Shown: positions 46,108-57,290, counted from the first letter of the stretch. The stretch: DNA of 64,000 bases from Burkholderiales bacterium (GCA_016185015.1 JACPOI010000016.1:1-64000); one strand, 5' to 3'. Notes: generated by a model from the sequence alone, not told the origin. Translations and numbers: made by a program.

Positions 46108-46994
46108 AACACCCCCACACCCTGAGCGGCATGCTGTTCGCGCTTGCCGCCCTGGCCTGCTTTGCCACGCTGGACACCTCGGCCAAGGTCGTCTCGCTCA
46201 CCCTGCCCGTGCTGCTGGGCCTGTGGTTCCGCTACATCTTCCAGGCCGTGCTGACCACGGCCGTCATGCTGCCGCAGCGTGGACGTACCATCTTCCACAC
46301 GCGGCACCTTGGCCTGCATGTCCTGCGCGGGGCCCTGCTCGCAACCACCAGCCTGCTGACCTTCCTGAGCGTGGCCTACATGCCCGTGGGCGAATTCACG
46401 GCCATCGCCATGATCGCGCCGCTGGTGGTCACGCTGCTGGCGGCCACCCTGCTGGGCGAACACGTCTCGCGCACCCGCTGGGTCCTCGTGGCGGGTGGCT
46501 TCGTGGGCACACTCGTCATCATCCGGCCCGGTGGCGACCTCTTCGGCTGGCACGTGCTACTGCCGCTGGCCCAGGTGGCCACCCACTCGACCTTCCAGAT
46601 CCTGACCGGCAAGATGGTGAAGACCGAAGACGGCGTGACCATGCACTTCTACACCGGCTGGGTCGGTGCCATCCTGGCCTCGCTGGCCCTGCCCTTCATC
46701 TGGGTCACGCCGCAGACCCTGCCCGAATGGACCGCGCTTTTTCTCATGGGCCTCATGGGCACCATCGGTCACTTCGTGCTGATCCTGGCCTACCGGCGCG
46801 CGCCGGCCGCCACGCTGATGCCGCTGATGTACGTGCAGATCGCCTTTGCCATGTTCGCAGGCTGGCTCGTCTTCGGCCACATGGCCGACGGCTGGTCCCT
46901 GCTGGGCATGATCCTGATCGCCGGCTGCGGCGCCGCCAGCGCCTGGCTGGCCCTGCGGGAAAGCCGCATCAAGCTCGAACCGATGGAAGTGTGA
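46104..46994 (+). CDS. EamA-family DMT transporter (3)
   Basis: Inner-membrane permease of 296 aa with two EamA repeats (GMLFALAALACFATLDTSAK at the start). ATG 46104 overlaps the PHP gene stop (ATGA). RhaT/S-adenosylmethionine-importer-like proteins fall in the same class. The substrate is not deducible. Confidence 0.87.
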   Translation: MKHPHTLSGMLFALAALACFATLDTSAKVVSLTLPVLLGLWFRYIFQAVLTTAVMLPQRGRTIFHTRHLGLHVLRGALLATTSLLTFLSVAYMPVGEFTAIAMIAPLVVTLLAATLLGEHVSRTRWVLVAGGFVGTLVIIRPGGDLFGWHVLLPLAQVATHSTFQILTGKMVKTEDGVTMHFYTGWVGAILASLALPFIWVTPQTLPEWTALFLMGLMGTIGHFVLILAYRRAPAATLMPLMYVQIAFAMFAGWLVFGHMADGWSLLGMILIAGCGAASAWLALRESRIKLEPMEV

Positions 46995-47009
46995 ACCGGC
47001 AGACAAGCC

Positions 47010-47636
47010 ATGGCCCAGTACTTCGAAGTCCACCCCGAGAACCCGCAGATCCGTCTGCTCAGGCAGGCCGCCGCCCTGCTGGAAAAAGGCGGCGTGGTGG
47101 CCGTGCCCACCGATTCCAGCTATGCCCTGGTCTGCCACCTCGACGACAAGGCCGCAGCCGACAAGATGCGCAGCATCCGCCAGGTCGACGACAAGCACCA
47201 CCTGACCCTGCTCTGCCGCGACCTGGCCGAGCTGTCCAGCTACGCCCGCGTGGACAACCGCCAGTACCGCCTGCTCAAGGCCGCCACCCCCGGCCCCTGG
47301 ACCTTCATCCTGGAGGCCACCAAGGAGGTGCCGCGCCGCGTGAGCCATCCCTCGCGCAAGACCATCGGCCTGCGCGTGCCCGAGCATCGGGTGCTGCACG
47401 AGCTGCTGGCCCAGCACAGCGGCGGCCCCCTGCTGGCCACCACCCTGATCCCGGCCGGTGAGACCGACCCGCTCAACGACGCCCACGAGATCCGCGAGCG
47501 CTACGAGCACCAGCTGGCCGCCGTCATCGACGCCGGGGCCTGTCCGCACGAGCCCACCACGGTGATCGACCTCAGCGGCGACGAGCCCGAGGTGCTGCGC
47601 CGCGGCCGCGGCGACCCGGCCGAACTCGGCCTCTAG
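47010..47636 (+). CDS. YciO/Sua5-family protein (threonylcarbamoyl-AMP synthase-like)
   Basis: The 208-aa single-domain protein has the YrdC fold (GGVVAVPTDSSYALVCHLDD; KHHLTLLCRDLAELSSYA; TIGLRVPEH; RGRGDPAELGL). It is closer to YciO than to TsaC by length and the PGPWTFIL segment, so its role in t6A tRNA modification is likely but not certain. Confidence 0.88.
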   Translation: MAQYFEVHPENPQIRLLRQAAALLEKGGVVAVPTDSSYALVCHLDDKAAADKMRSIRQVDDKHHLTLLCRDLAELSSYARVDNRQYRLLKAATPGPWTFILEATKEVPRRVSHPSRKTIGLRVPEHRVLHELLAQHSGGPLLATTLIPAGETDPLNDAHEIRERYEHQLAAVIDAGACPHEPTTVIDLSGDEPEVLRRGRGDPAELGL

Positions 47637-47692
47637 GCGGTCCTTCCCCGCGCCGGCCTCGCCAGCGCCCTGCACTCTGAGACAATTGCCCC

Positions 47693-48361
47693 GTGGAACC
47701 CGCCAACCTGATTCAAACCGTCCTCATCTACGCCCTGCCGGTGCTGTTCGCCATCACCGTACACGAGGCAGCACATGGATATGCCGCGCGCCACTTCGGC
47801 GACAACACCGCCGCCATGATGGGGCGCATCACGCTCAACCCCATCAAGCACATCGACCCGGTGGGCACCATCCTGATGCCACTGCTGCTGTACTTCGCCA
47901 CCAGCGGCGCCTTTCTGTTCGGCTACGCCAAGCCGGTGCCGGTGCGCTTCGACCTGCTGCGCCACCCCAAGCGCGACATGATCTGGGTGGCCCTGGCCGG
48001 CCCGGGCGCCAACCTGCTGCAGGCCCTGCTGTGGGGCGCGCTGATGTACCTGCTGGTGGCGGCCGGCATCCAGGAGCGCTTCTTCCTGGAGATGGGCCGC
48101 GCCGGCGTGCTGGTCAACGTGGTGATGTTCGCCTTCAACCTCTTCCCGCTGCCGCCGCTGGACGGCGGACGCATCCTGGTCGGCCTGCTGCCCTGGAAAC
48201 AGGCGGCCATGGTCTCGCGCATCGAGCCCTGGGGCTTTTTCATCGTGATGGCCCTGGTGCTGACCGGCATCGTCAGCACGCTGTGGATGCAGCCCGTCAT
48301 GGGCCTGACCTACGGCCTGCTGGATATCCTGCTCACGCCCCTGTCCCTTCTTCTTCACTGA
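47693..48361 (+). CDS. Site-2 protease family membrane metalloprotease (M50)
   Basis: The 222-aa protein has five or six helices with zinc ligands in HEAAHGYAARHFGD (residues 21-34) and the third-ligand motif NLFPLPPLDGGRI near 145-157. There is no PDZ domain. It starts with GTG. It belongs to the minimal M50 group commonly next to trpS and yciO genes in beta-proteobacteria. Its substrate is unknown. Confidence 0.88.
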   Translation: MEPANLIQTVLIYALPVLFAITVHEAAHGYAARHFGDNTAAMMGRITLNPIKHIDPVGTILMPLLLYFATSGAFLFGYAKPVPVRFDLLRHPKRDMIWVALAGPGANLLQALLWGALMYLLVAAGIQERFFLEMGRAGVLVNVVMFAFNLFPLPPLDGGRILVGLLPWKQAAMVSRIEPWGFFIVMALVLTGIVSTLWMQPVMGLTYGLLDILLTPLSLLLH

Positions 48362-48370
48362 CACCACGCC

Positions 48371-49666
48371 ATGAGCACTGTCCGCGTCCTGACCGGCATC
48401 ACCACCTCGGGCACGCCCCACCTGGGCAACTACGTCGGCGCCATCCGCCCGGCCATCACGGCCAGCCGCGCTGCCGGGGTGGAGAGCTTCTACTTCCTGG
48501 CCGACTACCACGCGCTCATCAAGGTGGACGATCCCGCACGCATCCAGCGCTCCACGCTGGAGATTGCCGCCAGCTGGGTTGCCTGCGGCCTGGACCCCGA
48601 GCGCGTGACGTTCTACCGCCAGTCCGACGTGCCCGAGATCCCCGAGCTCACCTGGTTCCTGACCTGCGTCTGCGGCAAGGGCCTGCTCAACCGTGCCCAC
48701 GCCTACAAGGCCTCGGTGGACAAGAACAACGCCGCCGGCGTGGACCCGGATTCGGACGTGACCGCCGGCCTCTTCATGTACCCGGTGCTGATGGCCGCCG
48801 ACATCCTGATGTTCAACGCGCACCGCGTGCCCGTGGGGCGCGACCAGATCCAGCACATCGAGATGGCACGCGACATCGCCGCCAGCTTCAACCATCTCTA
48901 CGGTGAGCACTTTGTCTTGCCCGAGGCGCAGATCGAGGAAAGCGTGGCCACGCTGCCGGGCCTCGATGGGCGCAAGATGAGCAAGAGCTACGACAACACG
49001 ATCCCGCTCTTTGCCCCGCGCGAGCAGCTCAAGAAGCTCATCGCCGGCATCAAGACCGATTCGCGCGCACCCGGCGAGCCCAAGGAGACCGAAGGCTCGG
49101 CCCTGTTCCAGATCTACCAGGCCTTTGCCACGCCGGCCGAGACCGCCCAGCTGCGGCAGGCCTACGCCGACGGCATCGCCTGGGCCGAGGCCAAGACCAT
49201 CCTGTTCGAGCGCATCGACCACGAGATCGCGCCCAAACGTGAGGCCTATGAATCCCTGATGCGCCACCCCGAGCGCCTGGAAGAACTGCTGCAAGCCGGC
49301 GCAGCCAAGGCCCGCAGGATCGCCACGCCCTTCACGATCAAGCTGCGCCACGCCGTCGGCCTGCGCGACCTGCGGGCCCAGGCGGGCGAGAAAAAGGACA
49401 AGGCAGCCAAGGCCGCGCTGCCCAGCTTCAAGCAATACCGCGAGAGCGACGGCCAGTTCTATTTCAAGTTCGTGGATGCCCAGGGCAGGCTGCTGATGCA
49501 GAGTGGCGGTTTTGCCAGCCCCAAGGAGGCCGGGCAGACGGTCAAACGGCTGCAGGAACTGGCCGAACCCCTGGCCTCCGTACTCCAAGAGATACCAGTG
49601 AAACAATTGGTTACCACCCAGGAGCTCGAGTCTGCGCTACAACAGCTGCTGGCCGCCCGGGACTGA
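48371..49666 (+). CDS. trpS: Tryptophan--tRNA ligase, long form
   Basis: Class Ic synthetase of 431 aa, about 90 longer than the E. coli enzyme because of a C-terminal extension containing KQYRESDGQFYFKFVDAQGR. HIGH-like motif SGTPHLGNYVGAI, KMSKS motif KMSKSYDN. This long form is typical for Burkholderiales. Confidence 0.97.
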   Translation: MSTVRVLTGITTSGTPHLGNYVGAIRPAITASRAAGVESFYFLADYHALIKVDDPARIQRSTLEIAASWVACGLDPERVTFYRQSDVPEIPELTWFLTCVCGKGLLNRAHAYKASVDKNNAAGVDPDSDVTAGLFMYPVLMAADILMFNAHRVPVGRDQIQHIEMARDIAASFNHLYGEHFVLPEAQIEESVATLPGLDGRKMSKSYDNTIPLFAPREQLKKLIAGIKTDSRAPGEPKETEGSALFQIYQAFATPAETAQLRQAYADGIAWAEAKTILFERIDHEIAPKREAYESLMRHPERLEELLQAGAAKARRIATPFTIKLRHAVGLRDLRAQAGEKKDKAAKAALPSFKQYRESDGQFYFKFVDAQGRLLMQSGGFASPKEAGQTVKRLQELAEPLASVLQEIPVKQLVTTQELESALQQLLAARD

Positions 49667-49679
49667 TCCCTGCCCTGCG

Positions 49680-49709
49680 ACCGTTACCCTTTAACTATGC
49701 GGGTACGGT
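49680..49709 (+). terminator. Hairpin after trpS
   Basis: ACCGT-T-ACCC (49680-49689) pairs with GGGTACGGT (49701-49709) with one bulged T, followed by TCTTG. Plausible weak terminator at the end of the five-gene run. Confidence 0.4.
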
Positions 49710-49753
49710 TCTTGCAAACTGCGGCTACCCCAGCTCAGAGGAGTGCCGCAGCC

Positions 49754-50050
49754 ATGTCTTTCGCCCGTCCCGCCGTCACGCGCAAGCAAACCGCCCTGTC
49801 GGACCACCGCCAGACTTTCGAGGAACTGTGCGCCTGGATCGAAGCCCATCTGGATGAGCCCATAGGCTGGCAGGAGCTCATGGCCAGGAGCGGCTTGGAT
49901 CATCAGACGCTCAATGCGCTCTTCTTCAAGTTTCTGAGCACCACCCCCATGGCATGGATCCGCAAGCGCCGCGGACTGGGTCAAGCGGCAGCACTACCCC
50001 GCCAGATCCCCTCGCATCGCCTGCTGCGTACCGCCTCAGCCCGGGCCTGA
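49754..50050 (+). CDS. Stand-alone AraC-type HTH protein
   Basis: The 98-aa protein is chosen from ATG 49754 because AGAGGAG lies 10 bases upstream. It matches the AraC DNA-binding domain's first helix-turn-helix (LCAWIEAHLDEPIGWQELMARSG...TTPMAWIRKRR) but ends soon after. There is no sensor domain, and the second helix-turn-helix is degenerate or absent (RIPSHR-like tail). It is either a small regulator or the remnant of a larger gene. Confidence 0.65.
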   Translation: MSFARPAVTRKQTALSDHRQTFEELCAWIEAHLDEPIGWQELMARSGLDHQTLNALFFKFLSTTPMAWIRKRRGLGQAAALPRQIPSHRLLRTASARA

Positions 50051-50118
50051 ACGGTTTGGGCGCCCCGGCGCCGCAAACAGCCTCTGGCACGCTGCTACAA
50101 TACGCGCTCCACAAAGCC

Positions 50119-50208
<90 letters not shown>

Positions 50209-50213
50209 AAGAC

Positions 50214-50243
50214 AAGCCCCGCTGATGCGGGGCTTTGTTTTTT
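50214..50243 (+). terminator. Rho-independent terminator of tRNA-Ser
   Basis: Stem AAGCCCCGC (50214-50222) with GCGGGGCTT (50227-50235), loop TGAT, followed by TGTTTTTT. Confidence 0.93.
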
Positions 50244-50252
50244 GTAGTTCAG

Positions 50253-50280
50253 AGGCGGAGAGGGTGTGATTCGAACCCGG
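50253..50280 (-). repeat. Inverted copy of the tRNA-Ser 3' end
   Basis: The minus strand reads GGGTTCGAATCACACCCTCT then CCGCC, matching the T-arm and acceptor end of the adjacent tRNA at 24 of 25 positions (one C-to-A). It lies 45 bp downstream of the tRNA in the opposite sense: a scar of recombination or a former attachment site. Confidence 0.7.
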
Positions 50281-50346
50281 CACACCCCGCCCGCCCTGGT
50301 GCCTGCAACGCCAGCAGGGACTCCCGCCTTCCCCCAGAATGGCTGC

Positions 50347-50931
50347 ATGAACCTTCTGCGCCACAAGCTCCTTCTGCTCGTCACCGTTCTGTTCGCAGCC
50401 CTGCTGCCCATGACGTCTTCCGCGCAAAGCACAAGCCGCACCAGTTGCCCCGCCCTGCTGCAACACCAGTTTCCACGCCTGCAGGACGACGCCCCGCAAA
50501 ACCTCTGCCGGTACGCGGGCAAGGTCGTGCTGGTGGTGAACACCGCGAGCTACTGCGGTTTCACGAAGCAGTACGAAGGGCTGGAAGCGCTGTACGCGAA
50601 GTACGAGAAACGTGGCCTGGTCATCCTGGGCTTTCCGTCCAACGACTTCGGCCAGCAGGAACCGGGTGATGCCAAGCAGATCGCTGACCTCTGCTTCAAC
50701 ACCTATGGTGTGAAATTCCCCATGCTCGACAAGACCGTGGTCGTGGGCCCGAAGCGCAATGCCTTCTACGCCCAGTTGTTCCAGGCCACGAAGGCAGCAC
50801 CGCAGTGGAACTTCCACAAGTACCTGATCACGCGTGACGGCAAGACCGTGCGCAGTTTTGCGAGTGAAGTGGAACCGAGCAGCAAGACGCTGGTGGGCGC
50901 CATCGAAGCGGCACTGCAACAGCTGCCTTGA
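50347..50931 (+). CDS. Glutathione peroxidase family, exported
   Basis: The 194-aa thiol peroxidase has an N-terminal signal sequence (MNLLRHKLLLLVTVLFAAL, cleavage near SSAQ). Catalytic motif NTASYCGFTKQYEGLEALY has Cys not selenocysteine; the other active-site residues lie in GFPSNDFGQQEPG and QWNFHKYLI. A periplasmic peroxide-detoxifying enzyme is likely. ATG 50347 gives the signal peptide. It adjoins a small cupin gene. Confidence 0.9.
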   Translation: MNLLRHKLLLLVTVLFAALLPMTSSAQSTSRTSCPALLQHQFPRLQDDAPQNLCRYAGKVVLVVNTASYCGFTKQYEGLEALYAKYEKRGLVILGFPSNDFGQQEPGDAKQIADLCFNTYGVKFPMLDKTVVVGPKRNAFYAQLFQATKAAPQWNFHKYLITRDGKTVRSFASEVEPSSKTLVGAIEAALQQLP

Positions 50932-50936
50932 ACGGG

Positions 50937-51212
50937 ATGGCGCTCATGGACCAGGACCTTTTCCGCCGAGAGCTGCAGGCTGCCGGTTTCGAGCAGATCA
51001 CGACGGTCACACGCGAACCCAACGGCTTCCTCGATACCCACACCCATCCCTTCGAGGCCAAGGCCTTGATCCTCAGCGGTGAGATCACCCTGGTCTGCGG
51101 GGGACGGGAGCAGCGGTACCAGCCCGGCGAGGTCTTTCACCTCGCCTTGGCCGAACCGCACACCGAGCGCTACGGCCCCCAGGGCGTCAGTTACCTGGTG
51201 GGACGCAAGTAG
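50937..51212 (+). CDS. Small single-cupin-domain protein
   Basis: A 91-aa beta-barrel protein. Cupin motif 1 is DTHTHPFEAKALILSGEI (metal ligands His, His, Glu), motif 2 is YQPGEVFHLALAEPHTE. ATG 50937 is 5 bp after the peroxidase stop. An ATG at 50946 is also possible. Its substrate is unknown. Co-expression with the peroxidase is likely. Confidence 0.8.
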   Translation: MALMDQDLFRRELQAAGFEQITTVTREPNGFLDTHTHPFEAKALILSGEITLVCGGREQRYQPGEVFHLALAEPHTERYGPQGVSYLVGRK

Positions 51213-51224
51213 CTGCGCAGGCGA

Positions 51225-51877
51225 TCAGGCCGCACGGGCCAGATCGGTGGCCTCGCGGGCCAGGCGCGTGATGGCAGCCCAGTTTCCGGCCTCGACCAGA
51301 TCCAGCGGCGTGAGCCAGGAGCCCCCGACCATAGGCACGTTGTCCAGGCGCAGGTAGTCCTGCAGATTGGCCAGCGAAATGCCGCCCGTGGGGCAGAACT
51401 GCATATCGGCCAAGGGGCCGCCCAGGGCCTTGAGCATGCCCAGCCCCCCCGCCTGTGCGGCAGGAAAAAGCTTGACCAGCCGGAAGCCGTGCTCACGCGC
51501 GCGCATGATTTCGCCGGGTGTCAGGGTGCCCGGCACGAAGGGCAGCTGGCAGCGCAGGACTTCGGCGACGAGCGCCTCAGTCATGCCCGGCGACAGTGCA
51601 AAACGCGCACCGGCGTTCTGCACGCGCGACACCTCCTGCGCCACGGTCACCGTCCCCGCCCCGACCTGCATGGCCGGCACGCTCTTGGCCACCGCCTCGA
51701 TGGCGGCCAGGCCGGCGGCATGGCGCAGGGTGATCTCCATGACGTCGATGCCGCCTTCGAGCAGCGCCTCGGCCAGTGGAACAGCCTGGGCCGGCTTGGT
51801 GATCACGATCACCGGCACCACCCGGGAGGTGAACACCGGCCGCAGAGGGGAAGAGGGATCGTTCATGGTCTTCATGC

Positions 51878-51881
<4 letters not shown>
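51225..51881 (-). CDS. eda: KDPG aldolase (Entner-Doudoroff)
   Basis: 2-dehydro-3-deoxy-6-phosphogluconate aldolase, 218 aa, class I. Schiff-base Lys is in [13 protein letters not shown]; Glu of [12 protein letters not shown] and the [16 protein letters not shown] block also match. It makes pyruvate and glyceraldehyde 3-phosphate. It overlaps edd by 4 bp (ATGA). Confidence 0.95.
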
Positions 51882-53707
<1,826 letters not shown>

Positions 53708-53812
53708 GGTGGCTTTCAGAAAACATGAAGAAATTCAGTGCAAACGGCGAGACGGTGCAACGGGCTCCTGCGAACCATGATGCACCGTCCGCGTTTCAGA
53801 CTCGGCCAGGGA

Positions 53813-54841
53813 TCACTTGCCCTTCTTGCCCGAGCGGATTTTCTCCAGCGCGGCCTGGGTCTCGTTCCACAGGTCCATGCCCACGCTGGTGCCGATGGAA
53901 GCGTAAACGTGCGTCAGGCTGTTGCGCATACGGGCGGTTTCGTTGGGCGACAGTTCGTTGACCTGCATGCCCTTGTCCTTCAGCGCGGCCACGGCGCTGG
54001 CCGCTTCGGTGCGGGTGTCCTTGCGCTCGTAATCACGGCTGGTCTTGGCGGCATCCAGCAGGATCTTCTGCTCGGCCTTGGAGAGCTGGTCCCACCACTT
54101 CTTGCTCACCAGCACGATCCAGGGGCTGTAGACGTGGTTGGTGATGGTCAGGTACTTCTGGACTTCGTAGAACTTGCTGGACAGGATGGTGTTGAAGGGG
54201 TTTTCCTGGCCTTCCACCGTGCCGGTCTCCAGCGCGGTGAACAGCTCCGAGAAGGCCAGGGGCACGGCGTTGGTGCCCAGGGACTTGAAGCTGTCGAGGA
54301 AGACATTGTTCTGCATCACGCGCAGCTTGATGCCGTTGAGGTCTTCGAGCTTGTTGATCGGACGCTTGCTGTTGGTCAGGTTGCGGAAACCGTTTTCCCA
54401 GTAGACCAGGCCGACCAGGCCCTTCTCCTGCAGCTTGGCCATGACCTTCTCGCCGATCGGGCCGTCGAGCACCACGTCCGCCTCGCTGGCGTTGTTGAAC
54501 AGGAAGGGCGTGTCCCACAGGGCCATTTCCTTGGTGATGCCCACCAGGGTGGCGGTGGAGCCCACCATCATTTCTTGCGCGCCGCCGCTCAGGGCCTGCT
54601 GCATCTGCAGGTCCGAGCCCAGGGCGGCCGCACCAATGGCGCGGGTTTTCATCTTGCCGGCCGAGGCCTTTTCCACGGCTTCGGCAAAGACCTTGACGGC
54701 GCGGCCCTGGTTGCTCTGCTCGTTCAGGCCGTAGCCGAAACGGATGAGTCGGGGCTTGACGTCCTGGGCCATGGCGGCCAGCGGGGCCAGCATGGCCAGG
54801 GCCGCGGTGGCGGCCACGAATGTTCTGCGGAAGGGGGTCAT
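53813..54841 (-). CDS. TRAP transporter substrate-binding protein (DctP family)
   Basis: Periplasmic binding protein of 342 aa with signal peptide MTPFRRTFVAATAALAML. Family features: RFGYGLNEQSNQGRAVKVFA near the start, the conserved Arg helix, and GTVEGQENPFNTI. ATG 54841 follows GGAGCAAACC. It is located in the gluconate locus, so gluconate or a related sugar acid is the likely ligand (inference). Confidence 0.92.
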   Translation of the reverse strand: MTPFRRTFVAATAALAMLAPLAAMAQDVKPRLIRFGYGLNEQSNQGRAVKVFAEAVEKASAGKMKTRAIGAAALGSDLQMQQALSGGAQEMMVGSTATLVGITKEMALWDTPFLFNNASEADVVLDGPIGEKVMAKLQEKGLVGLVYWENGFRNLTNSKRPINKLEDLNGIKLRVMQNNVFLDSFKSLGTNAVPLAFSELFTALETGTVEGQENPFNTILSSKFYEVQKYLTITNHVYSPWIVLVSKKWWDQLSKAEQKILLDAAKTSRDYERKDTRTEAASAVAALKDKGMQVNELSPNETARMRNSLTHVYASIGTSVGMDLWNETQAALEKIRSGKKGK

Positions 54842-54887
54842 GGTTTGCTCCTTGGTAATGATGGTGAGGGACGGGAACACGGTGAGA

Positions 54888-56114
54888 TCAGCGCATCCAG
54901 GCCACAGGGGCCGTGACGATCTGCGGAAAGATGATGAAGAGAACCAGCAGCACGAAATAGGTGATCAGGAAGGGGTTGACCCCCTTGATCACCTGGTGCA
55001 TGGGCAGACGGCCCACGCCGGCCACGACGTTGAGCACGGTGCCCACGGGCGGGGTGATCAGGCCGATGGCGCCGTTGAGCACGAACATGAGGCCGAAGTA
55101 GACGGGGTCGATGCCGGCCTTGACCGCGATGGGCAGCATCATGGCGGCCATGAGCAGACGCGGGTTGTCGATCATGGTACCCAGCATGCCGGTCAGCACA
55201 TTGGGCAGATCGGCCAGCGTGATCATGTAGCTGGCCACCTGGGCGCCCGCGCACAGGAACATCACCACGGCGGTGGTCTTGGCCGCACGCACCAGCACGG
55301 GCCCGACTTCCACGATCTTGAGTTCACGGTGGATCAACAGGGCCACCACCAGCGCATACATGGCCGCCACCACGGCGGCTTCGGTCGGCGTGAACACGCC
55401 GCTTTTCATGCCACCGATGATGATCAGGGGCATGAGCAGGGCCCAGAAGGCCTTGCGCACGGCGCGCAGGCGCTCGCCCAGAGACAGGCGGGGGCCGCCC
55501 GGCGGCAGGTCGATGCAGCGCAGCTGGAGCTTCCAGGCCACGATCAGGCCCACGCCCATCAGGATGCCCGGCACGATGCCGGAGATGAAGAGCGCCGAGA
55601 TCGAGGTGTTGGTGGTCACGCCGTAGATCACGAAAGGCATGGACGGCGGGATGATGGGCGCGATGATGCCGCCCGAGGCGATCAGGCCGGCCGAGGTGTG
55701 CATGGGGTAACCCTGCTGCTTCATCATGGGCAACAGGAGGGTGGCCAGGGCCGCCGTATCGGCCAGGGCCGAGCCGCTCATGCTGGCCATGAGCACGGCC
55801 GCGCCGATAGCCACGAAGCCCAGGCCGCCGTGGATATGGCCCACCCAAGCCTGCGCCATCTCGATGATGCGCCGGCTAATGCCGCCGCTGTTCATCAGCT
55901 CACCGGCCAGGATGAAAAAGGGCACGGCCAGCAGGGGAAAGCTGTCGATGCCGGCCACCATGTTCTGGGCCAGCAGCTGCGTGTCCCAGAAATCCAGGGC
56001 CCAGGCCATGGCAGCGCCCGTGAGCACCAGCGCAAAGGCCATGTTGAGGCCGATACCCATGAGCAGCACCAGGCCGGCGATGAACATCAAGAATGCCAAA
56101 GCTTCTGAACTCAT
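54888..56114 (-). CDS. TRAP transporter large permease (DctM family)
   Basis: Transport subunit of 408 aa with twelve or so helices (VPFFILAGELMNSGGISRRI; GGIIAPIIPPSMPFVIYGV; LITPPVGTVLNVVAGV). It is 4 bp after the small permease gene. Confidence 0.95.
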   Translation of the reverse strand: MSSEALAFLMFIAGLVLLMGIGLNMAFALVLTGAAMAWALDFWDTQLLAQNMVAGIDSFPLLAVPFFILAGELMNSGGISRRIIEMAQAWVGHIHGGLGFVAIGAAVLMASMSGSALADTAALATLLLPMMKQQGYPMHTSAGLIASGGIIAPIIPPSMPFVIYGVTTNTSISALFISGIVPGILMGVGLIVAWKLQLRCIDLPPGGPRLSLGERLRAVRKAFWALLMPLIIIGGMKSGVFTPTEAAVVAAMYALVVALLIHRELKIVEVGPVLVRAAKTTAVVMFLCAGAQVASYMITLADLPNVLTGMLGTMIDNPRLLMAAMMLPIAVKAGIDPVYFGLMFVLNGAIGLITPPVGTVLNVVAGVGRLPMHQVIKGVNPFLITYFVLLVLFIIFPQIVTAPVAWMR

Positions 56115-56118
56115 GGCC

Positions 56119-56625
56119 TCACTCCGCTTCCATGCCGTGGCCCAGATCCAGCGGATCCTGGCGCACGAGTTCCACCAGCGCCATGACGGCGATGGCGACC
56201 GAGCTCAAAAATGCCGGCAAAGGCAGGAGGGCCGCCGGATACCGCAGCACCACCGAATGGCTGTTCATGCCAACGACCACCTGCTGCCAGGCACCGATGG
56301 CCACCAGCACGCAGGCGACCATCACCAGCAAACGGATCAGAACCGTCATCACCTTCATCGCCCGGGGCCGGCCGCGCAGCTGGGCGATCAGGCCGGTGAA
56401 GGCCATGTGTTCCCCCAGGGGATAGGCCAGCGTGGCCCCGATGAACACCATCCACACGAAGAGCAGGCGCGACAGTTCCTCGCTGGCGGCTATGCCGCTG
56501 CCAAAACCGTAACGCAGCACCACATTGACAAAGACCGCCAGCGCCATGATGCCCAGGCAGGCCCCCATGAGCGCATGGACGAAACGCGAGAGCAGGCTGC
56601 CCGCCTGCAAGGCCTGGGTCTTCAT
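56119..56625 (-). CDS. TRAP transporter small permease (DctQ family)
   Basis: The 168-aa four-helix membrane protein has the conserved ASEELSRLLFVWMVFIGA segment (Glu-Arg of helix 2). It overlaps gntK by 4 bp (ATGA). Confidence 0.93.
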   Translation of the reverse strand: MKTQALQAGSLLSRFVHALMGACLGIMALAVFVNVVLRYGFGSGIAASEELSRLLFVWMVFIGATLAYPLGEHMAFTGLIAQLRGRPRAMKVMTVLIRLLVMVACVLVAIGAWQQVVVGMNSHSVVLRYPAALLPLPAFLSSVAIAVMALVELVRQDPLDLGHGMEAE

Positions 56626-57128
56626 GCGTTGACTCCTTGCCGCAGCCAGGCGCTGATCTGGCGCTGCAGCTGCTCGACGGTTAGCGTCGCATCCAGCGCC
56701 AGGGTGTTGGGTTCGTTCACGGGTGACTCCAAAGTGGCGAACTGGTTGTCCACCAGTGCCGTGGGAAAGAAATGCGTGGAAGCCCGGGCCGCCACGCGCG
56801 CCAGGGACTCTTCACGGGTGATCTGCAGAAAGACAAAACGCAGGCCCGGCGATGCGGCCCGCAATTGCTCCCGGTACTGACGCTTGAGGGCCGAACAGGT
56901 CAGCACAACAGGCGCCGGGCTTTGCGCCAGCAAACGGCCGAGCTGGGCCAGCCAGCCCTCGCGGTCCGCATCGGTCAGCGCAATGCCCTGGCTCATTTTT
57001 TGGCGGCTGGTTTCGCTGTGGAAATCATCGCCTTCGATCAGACGCCAGCCCTCCGCCGCGGCCAGGGCCGAGCCGATATGCGACTTGCCGCAGCCTGCCA
57101 CCCCCATGATGACAATCGATGCATTCAT
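56622..57128 (-). CDS. gntK: Gluconokinase
   Basis: Phosphorylates gluconate to 6-phosphogluconate. 168 aa, P-loop GVAGCGKSHIGSALA, then EGDDFHSETSRQKMSQG (substrate-binding) and LTCSALKRQYREQLR. First gene of the operon gntK-dctQ-dctM-dctP-edd-eda, transcribed from the operator-bearing gap. Confidence 0.95.
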   Translation of the reverse strand: MNASIVIMGVAGCGKSHIGSALAAAEGWRLIEGDDFHSETSRQKMSQGIALTDADREGWLAQLGRLLAQSPAPVVLTCSALKRQYREQLRAASPGLRFVFLQITREESLARVAARASTHFFPTALVDNQFATLESPVNEPNTLALDATLTVEQLQRQISAWLRQGVNA

Positions 57129-57133
57129 TATTG

Positions 57134-57145
57134 GTTAGCGCTATC
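57134..57145. promoter_or_regulatory. LacI-type operator O1 before gntK
   Basis: GTTAGCGCTATC, one mismatch from the perfect palindrome GATAGCGCTATC at 57234-57245. It lies 6 bp upstream of the gntK ATG, so a bound repressor would block it directly. Confidence 0.8.
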
Positions 57146-57233
57146 TCAGATGTCTAAAAAATGAACCCGGATCGAACCTGTCTGAAAATTCTCAGGAGAG
57201 AAACTTCGGAATAAGAGTGGACGACCAGAGTTG

Positions 57234-57245
57234 GATAGCGCTATC
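57234..57245. promoter_or_regulatory. LacI-type operator O2 before regulator
   Basis: GATAGCGCTATC, a perfect 12-bp palindrome with the central GCGC typical of LacI-family sites. It is exactly 100 bp from O1 and 46 bp before the regulator ATG: looping and autoregulation are possible. Confidence 0.85.
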
Positions 57246-57290
57246 ATAAACAGTCACAAAACACTGCAGATCAGTAGTAACCCTCACCCG

